DNA from: Ridgeia piscesae
Taxonomy: Eukaryota > Annelida > Polychaeta > Sabellida > Siboglinidae
DNA length: 64,000 nucleotides
Reading direction: 5' to 3'
Assembly (NCBI GenBank): GCA_025642075.2
Contig: JAODUO010000032.1
Coordinates: 620,001 to 684,000 of the forward strand
The number at the start of each line of letters is the position of its first letter. The stretch's first letter is position 1. The position numbers and the translations under genes were made by a program. Below the pieces are notes generated by a model. The model searched no databases. It was not told the origin of the DNA and was given only the letters and a program-made list of their open reading frames with translations. Of the stretch, positions 58,137 through 64,000 are shown one piece after another.

Positions 58137-58139
58137 CTA

Positions 58140-59300
58140 AAACAGTTGATGTCAGCTGAAAAGCAAGTAAAAGAAGCAGCCAAGACAGGTAGAAAGAGGA
58201 GGCAGGTTGTACAGGCTGGTACAAGCATTAGCTGATGGTAGCTGTGAAACTGGATCTTTCTAACTGAAATAGCCTTGTCAGTAGATATGTAGTAAAAAAT
58301 GTACCAAGGATTTAAACACTGTTTTCTCCATTTTTAGCCATGCATGTCAACATATGACAAGATATCTAGAAAGGTTGTTGACTGATGTTGATGAAAATTG
58401 ACATAATGTTGAAGCTACATAAGATATTTGTCTGATCTTGTTTCTTTTAGTTCAGATTAAAATATAATGTATTGGCATCATACTATCAAAATATCAACTT
58501 ATACATTCAGTAATAACAACAAAATTGTGTTTTAAAAATACACTATTATATTTATCTTTGGTGGCCATTTTTTAGTCATGTGACTTGTCATAATTGGGTT
58601 ATTCTATTTTTGGCTTCCGATATATCATTATGCTTCTTTGTCACAAATTTGACATATTTATGACTTATAACAAGAAAAATACAGTTATACCTGACCTTAG
58701 GTCGTTTGAGTCGGCATTATGCCTGCCATGTAGTATATGTACACATACTCACATAGAGTAGGACTTATTTCAAGGAGATAATTGTAGAACCATTATCAAA
58801 TTGTGTAAATTATATCTTAATCTGCATTGGAACAGCTTGACAGCTGAAGAAGAATTATGTTTAATTCGACTGGTATTTCAAACAATACACACATACCATG
58901 CATTCTTGTCAAACAACTCAGGAACAATAACAAAATAAAAATCACAGCAAACATGGTAGTAGAGTATGTAATTTATAATACAGTGTAGGGTCTGGAGAGT
59001 CCTAAAACCGTGCTAGTTACTACTGAGAAGCCAACTTAATTTACAAAATCATTATCATCTGAAAAAATTCTTCCAGAAACAAACAAAAAACATTATGAAG
59101 ATACCTTTGCACAGCACATGTTTTTGTTGTTTGCAGTGTTGCAAATAGTCATACTGTGTAAAGTTAATAGGTGGTGAAATTTCATGTATTTAGATTTTGC
59201 TACATTTAGTGATACTTTGTTGATTTTGAGCAATCATTTGTCTTAAAAGTTCTTCGTTTATTAAAGAATCAAAATTTTGGTCATGTATATTATAACTGAA
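58140..59300. other. No gene seen inside the TIR element
   Basis: A/T-rich, no microsatellite and no family motif. May be decayed remainder of the transposase gene or its introns. Confidence 0.35.
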
Positions 59301-59825
59301 CATGTTTAATTTGTACTTGATATGGTTGTATCATCAGCATAAATGAGAAAGCTAAGCATTTTACTGGCTTGTGCAAAATCATTGATGTATAATAGTAGTC
59401 ATATGATTAAACCTTGTGGTACACCTGTTGTTATTGATAGCATATTTGATTTGATGTTGTTAATTTTCATATATTGTTTATGATTTCTGGTTAGCTGCTG
59501 AATAAGTTAAGATTTGTTCCATGTACACCATCATATTTCAGTTTATTAAGTAAAATAATATGATCAGTGCATTCAGTGGTAACGGAGGACTTGGAAAGAT
59601 CTAAATAAACATTAATAGGTTTTTCATCTTTATCCAGTTTGGTTATTATTCTATCTATTAATTTTAGTGCCACATATTGTGTTGAATGTTTCAGTCAGAA
59701 ACTATACTGATGATCAAACAAAAGCGTAGAGTCATTAAATAAGATGATAATTGATCAAATATTTGTTCAGGTATTTTTGAAATAGCTGGTAGAAGTGGAA
59801 TGGGCCTATAATCTTGGCTCCAGGA
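59300..59825 (-). mobile_element. Jockey/CR1-like non-LTR RT fragment
   Basis: The minus strand reads DYRPIPLLPAISKIPEQIFD, ALKLIDRIITKLDKDEKPIN, VYLDLSKSSVTTECTDHIIL, NKLKYDGVHGTN, TTGVPQG and then FLIYADDTT, the catalytic box. Stops and a frameshift interrupt it. The first catalytic block reads LDLSKSSVT where the family normally has LDLSKAFDT. It is nested inside the TIR element. Confidence 0.8.
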
Positions 59826-60498
59826 TGGAGTGATTACCAAAAAAATGTAATCGACTACGAATATGATTACTATGAAAATGCATCAGTACGAGTATTCAGA
59901 AAACAAACATACTCGAGTATGAGTACAATTACTTTAGAATGTATTCTTGATCACCGTAAAGGCGACCTTAAAGGAATCTCTTTGTTTCATTCTTTTTCTG
60001 TTGTTATGTCACTATCTAGTGTTCTAACTGATTACTGCTATCACTATCTGGTTGTGATTATCATTAATAATCAGACGACTTTCTCAGGTATTGAATGAAT
60101 CATCTAATGTTAGATTGATAATTTACGTTTTCTGAATGTAATACAAATATGATGCATTTAAGAATTTCACATGTCCCATTTTTAAATGTCTATGGCCTTT
60201 TCCCATTATAGCAACTTGTTAAGTTTAGCACGCAAACTAGTCCCGTTACAGCTACTTATTTGATTACACAATTCAGGAGGGGACAGCAAGAAGGAGCATT
60301 AACTATTTTAGATTAATGTAAGATTTTTAAATGAAATGTCTTAATGATAGACGCATTTTAAAGTCACAAGAATTATATATAAATGTAACTATCAGTTAAT
60401 TGAAATGAAAAAATATACCATAAAACACCTGTGCAAAACATATTTTTTAAATTACATGTACAGAGTACAGAATAGCATTTATAAAAAAGTAGTGAAAG

Positions 60499-60690
60499 TC
60501 ATGGTGGTGGGATGGCAGCATCATGTTTAGCAAACATGAACTGGAAGATGTGGGATGGTGTTTCCCCAACACTTTCGCACCTTGGAATTTCGTAGACATT
60601 CCACATGTCCATGGAGATCTTTGAATCATCACCAAGCCATATCTCCACAAAGTATTTGTTAAAGGTTATCAGTTGTGGAAGTTTCTCCAT
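60499..60690 (-). other. Possible exon of an unknown gene
   Basis: A 63-codon frame of protein-like composition (FVEIWLGDDSKISMDMWNVY and ETPSHIFQFMFAKHDA) with no low-complexity tract. No family recognised. It may be a captured or resident gene piece of the TIR element. Confidence 0.25.
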
Positions 60691-60878
60691 CTCTCATGGA
60701 CATCAACTGGATGGAGATGAAATAGTTAATGCTCCCTTATCTTGTTACATTGTGAAATGGAGAAATAGAAAAGTAGTCAAACTTAATTAGTAGCTACAGC
60801 GGGAATAAAAAGTCGCTATGATGAGAAGAAGCTATAATGGTAAAACACCTTACAGTTTACAGTTAAAACATAAAAGAC

Positions 60879-61330
60879 ATGGATTTAGTAGCTAACTGCC
60901 CAGACCCAGTCAGGATTCTGGAGCTAGAAATCATGGCCAGTCATTCACACCATACTGACAGAGCAAACAATACAGGTGGGGGGGCTGTGGCATGGCTTCT
61001 AAAGCTACTTGTTTTGGGTAAATTAGTTATACTCATTAATATGATATCTTCTTCAAAGTGCTTAAATGTGAAATTACCGTGTGCTATTTTATTTATTTAA
61101 ATAATAATTTATGTATGTCCACGAGTGCCTTTATATTTAATATAATTTGGTTTGGACATCACACCAGAAGATCTTGCCAACTTTTATTCCCACACGGGAC
61201 ATTTGGAAAAAGTCAACATGGGAACTTACAAGTGCCCCTTGGCATTAATGGCCATAACACAAGTGGGGAAACATCTCATGGTCTTAGATGTATTCACAGG
61301 CAAGGAAGGAAAGGCAGGTTTGTGTTATGA
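60879..61330 (+). other. Possible two-exon coding fragment, unknown family
   Basis: The first frame (60879-61016) ends LLKLLVLG before a GTAAAT donor. The second (61155-61317) reads DITPEDLANFYSHTGHLEKV and NMGTYKCPLALMAI after a CACACCAG acceptor, ending before GTTTGT. Composition is protein-like and neither is repetitive, but the phase link between them is not proven and no domain is recognised. Confidence 0.3.
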
Positions 61331-61769
61331 AAATACATTGATTGAAAATACCTTTCTCGACCCAACAACTAGAAATTATTTTAATACATAATTATTATTT
61401 GCAATAAAAAAATTACCATAAATATGTATGACAAGAAATATATCAATCAAATTTGAAAATATACATGTAATAAGTAAATATTATATAGCGGAATTCCAGC
61501 ATCATTTCACCTGAATACCCCATGTCTCAATTTTTTTTATTTAGAGACTGCATTATATATCACTATTTGAACTTCTCTTATTACTTTTTAATTTTACTAA
61601 GAAGCTACTGTTACACTTCATATGATTTAAATATGACAAGAAGGGGATTGTGCTTTGTATTGTAATAATTGTACTGATGGTCATACAAAACAAAATAATA
61701 TCACAGTTTGCTGATACTGAACACATTCATAAAAAACTGAAGTTTTGCTTACCCTTTCATTGTATCAAA

Positions 61770-61958
61770 CCAGCATTGGTGAAATTTATGGATGAGAAAG
61801 TGATGCACAGAAGTCTATATGAAAAGGTCAGAAAGAAGGTGATGAATGAACAGCGGAAGACACAAATGAATACCTGCAGAGCTTTGTACAATAAATTAGT
61901 GTTTTTATATGTGCAGAAAGTACTGTTGGTTGTTTTAATGTACATTTACACTGAATAG
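61770..61958 (+). other. Possible last exon, Lys/Arg-rich
   Basis: After a TATCAAACCAG acceptor the frame reads ALVKFMDEKVMHRSLYEKVR and KKVMNEQRKTQMNTCRALYN, then a hydrophobic stretch and a stop at 61956-61958. Could be the 3' end of the preceding fragment; unproven. Confidence 0.25.
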
Positions 61959-61999
61959 GTATAGCTGTAGCAACCTATTTTACAACTAAACACGTTTTT

Positions 62000-63840
62000 C
62001 ACTTTTATAACTGTTGATGTTGTATAATCATTGTGCAAAGATCCATGTGGGTACTGGTTTCTGGAAATTCTGCCATACAGAACCATGATATGCTGTTTTC
62101 ACCCCAAAAAATTGAAATCTTTGAGCACATATCAACATCAGAACCACTTATTTCATCACTGGCATGCAAGCAAAGTGTAAAATGAATATTTTTGTGTGAA
62201 ATACAATATTCCTAAGACTATTTATTTCATGTGACATACGCATTCTGCCTCATCATGTTCAAAATCATCATTGTGCGACAAAATGCAAAGTATTCAATGT
62301 ATAAACAGTAAACACCATGGGCTGCTTGTTAACATTCCTGTGGTGATCAATGTGAACAGTTGTTTTGAATGTCATCTGATACAATTTAAACTTTGCGTTT
62401 GTTTAAATAATTTTCATGAATTATGGCGCATGGCCGGAAGTCACATTTTTGCATTTGCTATGAAAATGTGTCTCAAAACGCTGTATGCGTTGTTTAATTT
62501 GAGATATATAACATTTTAACTAGTGACATGGACTCCTGAGGTGGTCAGTGGGCCCTGACTTATGTATTATAATGATATTAAATAATACATTTACATTGTA
62601 TTATGTTATATGGATTATGTGGATTGTGTAAATATGTATGTATATATATATTATATATGTTTGGCTGAATACAAAGCTCTTTTACAAACCTATACCTGCT
62701 TTGTTACCTACAGCAAATGAGTCACGATTCCTTAGAAACAAATTCCTTGTCAAACTTTTAAATAACTTTGTAACAAGTTTGTAAATGTTCATTTGCATAC
62801 AACATCATATGTTTCTGACTATATTTAATATGATATACATCCGTACAATCATGGTGAGGCAGAAAGCGATATGTGGCAGAAACCAAATTCTTAACTATAC
62901 ATTTATGACTGTTTTATTGGATTTATAATCACCCAGTCATACAAAGAAAGGTCACTACTACTATTAGAACTTTATTAACTTTGAGGGATCAATCAAAGAA
63001 ATTAGGACAATACACTGGAGAAAGGTAGACACACATTTTGATTGATTCCTCATACCCTTAAAGCAACACAGTTCATAACATACAATGTACCCAGCCGCAA
63101 GCAAAACAAAATTGTTTGTTTTAAGTCACTGTCAGATGTAGACGTAGTAAGGGCTCGTTAATGATATGATTTGATCAGTTTTAGATTGTTGAGGAAAATA
63201 AGCAAGACACATCAATTCAATGGTAGCAAATTCTTCTACAAATATATGGGTAGCTCTGAAGAGCTGTTTTGTTTCTGCACCGACTAATACAAAGATTACC
63301 GCCGACGGGGTGTGGGCGATAAAACAGCTCAGTCCTCGCTTTAATGACAAACAAACCCCATGTATGAAACATTTTTCACACCTCTGCGGCATAGTTGTGG
63401 CCCAGTTGTGCGATGCTTCATAACGGATTTCACTCCGTCAGTATGGAATCGATACATATTGAAACAGACTTGGAACTGAGCGAAATCACGCAATATTTTC
63501 GTACTTCTGAAGTCTGTCCGACATTATTGCACTCGTCCAGCTGTATTCTCATTGGCTGTTTCGCGTGTCCCAAAATAGTCGGTTTAGTAGATATGGAGTG
63601 CCAAAATGGTATGAATTTTACATGCTCGTTTGCCGGTGACTTTTTTGGACCACCATTTTGGACCACAAAAAGTATATTTGTAATAAAAGTACACATTTTC
63701 ATTTTACACACGTGACAACTTAAAGCTAAGCACTCTTATATGTGTTTTATTAAGTTAGTTAAAAAAGTATTATTATATTCCGTATTTCATTTGGGTCCAA
63801 AATAGTTGGAATTTTGGTATATGTCCAAAATGGTTGGTTT
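62000..63840. other. No gene seen; right end of the TIR element
   Basis: Only short ORFs. The last 270 bp carry the CCAAAAT-type subterminal repeats. Confidence 0.4.
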
Positions 63841-63844
63841 TGTA

Positions 63845-63846
<2 letters not shown>

Positions 63847-63922
<76 letters not shown>
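63847..63922. repeat. (AT)n at the right edge of the TIR element
   Basis: TA run directly outside TTTTGTA, mirroring the run at 56428-56500. Confidence 0.9.
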
Positions 63923-63926
<4 letters not shown>

Positions 63927-64000
63927 TACACATTTTGAACGATGTCAAATATTCTCCCCTGGTCCATCACGGAATATAATATTGTGTGGCACACGTGTCG

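Larger units (their letters stand above)
56507..63844. mobile_element. 7.3-kb TIR transposon with iterated ATTTTGGACC motifs
   Basis: The left end (AAACCGACCATTTTGGACC, then CCGACTATTTTGGACC) is mirrored by the reverse complement of the right end (AAACCAACCATTTTGGACA, then CCAACTATTTTGGACCC). Further ATTTTGG or CCAAAAT copies recur near both ends (56560, 56755, 63571, 63603, 63650, 63792, 63823). No long (AT)n or (GT)n occurs inside, unlike all surrounding DNA. Flanking sequence resumes the segmental duplication: 63968 (CACGGAATATAAT) matches 32145, and 56285 (ATGCATTACAT) matches 32115. So the block was inserted, apparently into (AT)n. It contains a Mutator-like ORF and a Jockey-like fragment. 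Exact ends and target duplication cannot be resolved in the AT repeats. Confidence 0.7.

Noticed and set aside
63240..63275. Minus-strand AGCTCTTCAGAGCTACCC resembling a histone 3' stem-loop
   Set aside because: The loop and stem are shorter than the consensus, and the upstream sequence does not encode any histone C-terminus I can recognise.

Overview
The window looks like an A/T-rich invertebrate animal genome. The evidence is spliced genes with GT-AG introns, very many (AT)n and (GT)n microsatellites, and a mix of Ty3/gypsy, Penelope-like, RTE-like and Jockey-like retroelements with Harbinger-type and Mutator-type DNA transposon remnants. A mollusc or other lophotrochozoan is my guess; nothing here proves the phylum. 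No rRNA gene, intact tRNA gene or CRISPR array was found.

The centre of the window (about 10-56 kb) is a minus-strand cluster of at least seven related multi-exon genes or gene remnants that I could not match to a named family. Each is assembled from the same small exons in one order: signal-peptide exon (S), 36-codon Cys exon (A), short Cys-free linker (E), three EB/EGF-like Cys exons (D, C, B), and a short terminal exon with the stop (T). Every internal boundary is phase 1, so any exon can be gained or lost without breaking the frame. The window shows this happening: one unit has lost D and C, one lacks A, and one small exon is a D exon with its middle deleted but both splice sites kept. 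The products look like small secreted or C-terminally anchored disulfide-rich proteins of about 210-235 residues.

Layout. 1-7.6 kb: a large inverted repeat (arms about 1-1.9 kb and 4.86-7.62 kb) around a decayed gypsy element. 7.4-32.1 kb: left copy of a segmental duplication carrying units 7, 6 and 5, with Penelope and RTE-like fragments. 32.1-40.6 kb: unit 4, a foldback MITE and a decayed Harbinger transposase. 40.6-56.3 kb: right copy of the duplication, opening with a 39-bp minisatellite and carrying units 3, 2 and 1. 56.5-63.85 kb: a roughly 7.3-kb microsatellite-free block with terminal inverted repeats and iterated ATTTTGGACC motifs, carrying an ORF that resembles the N-terminal zinc-binding part of Mutator-like transposase proteins. 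After it the segmental-duplication sequence resumes (63.93 kb matches 32.13 kb), so the block is best read as an inserted transposon.

All gene models come from reading splice sites and codons by eye; no search or alignment program was run. Family names for transposons rest on recognised motifs.
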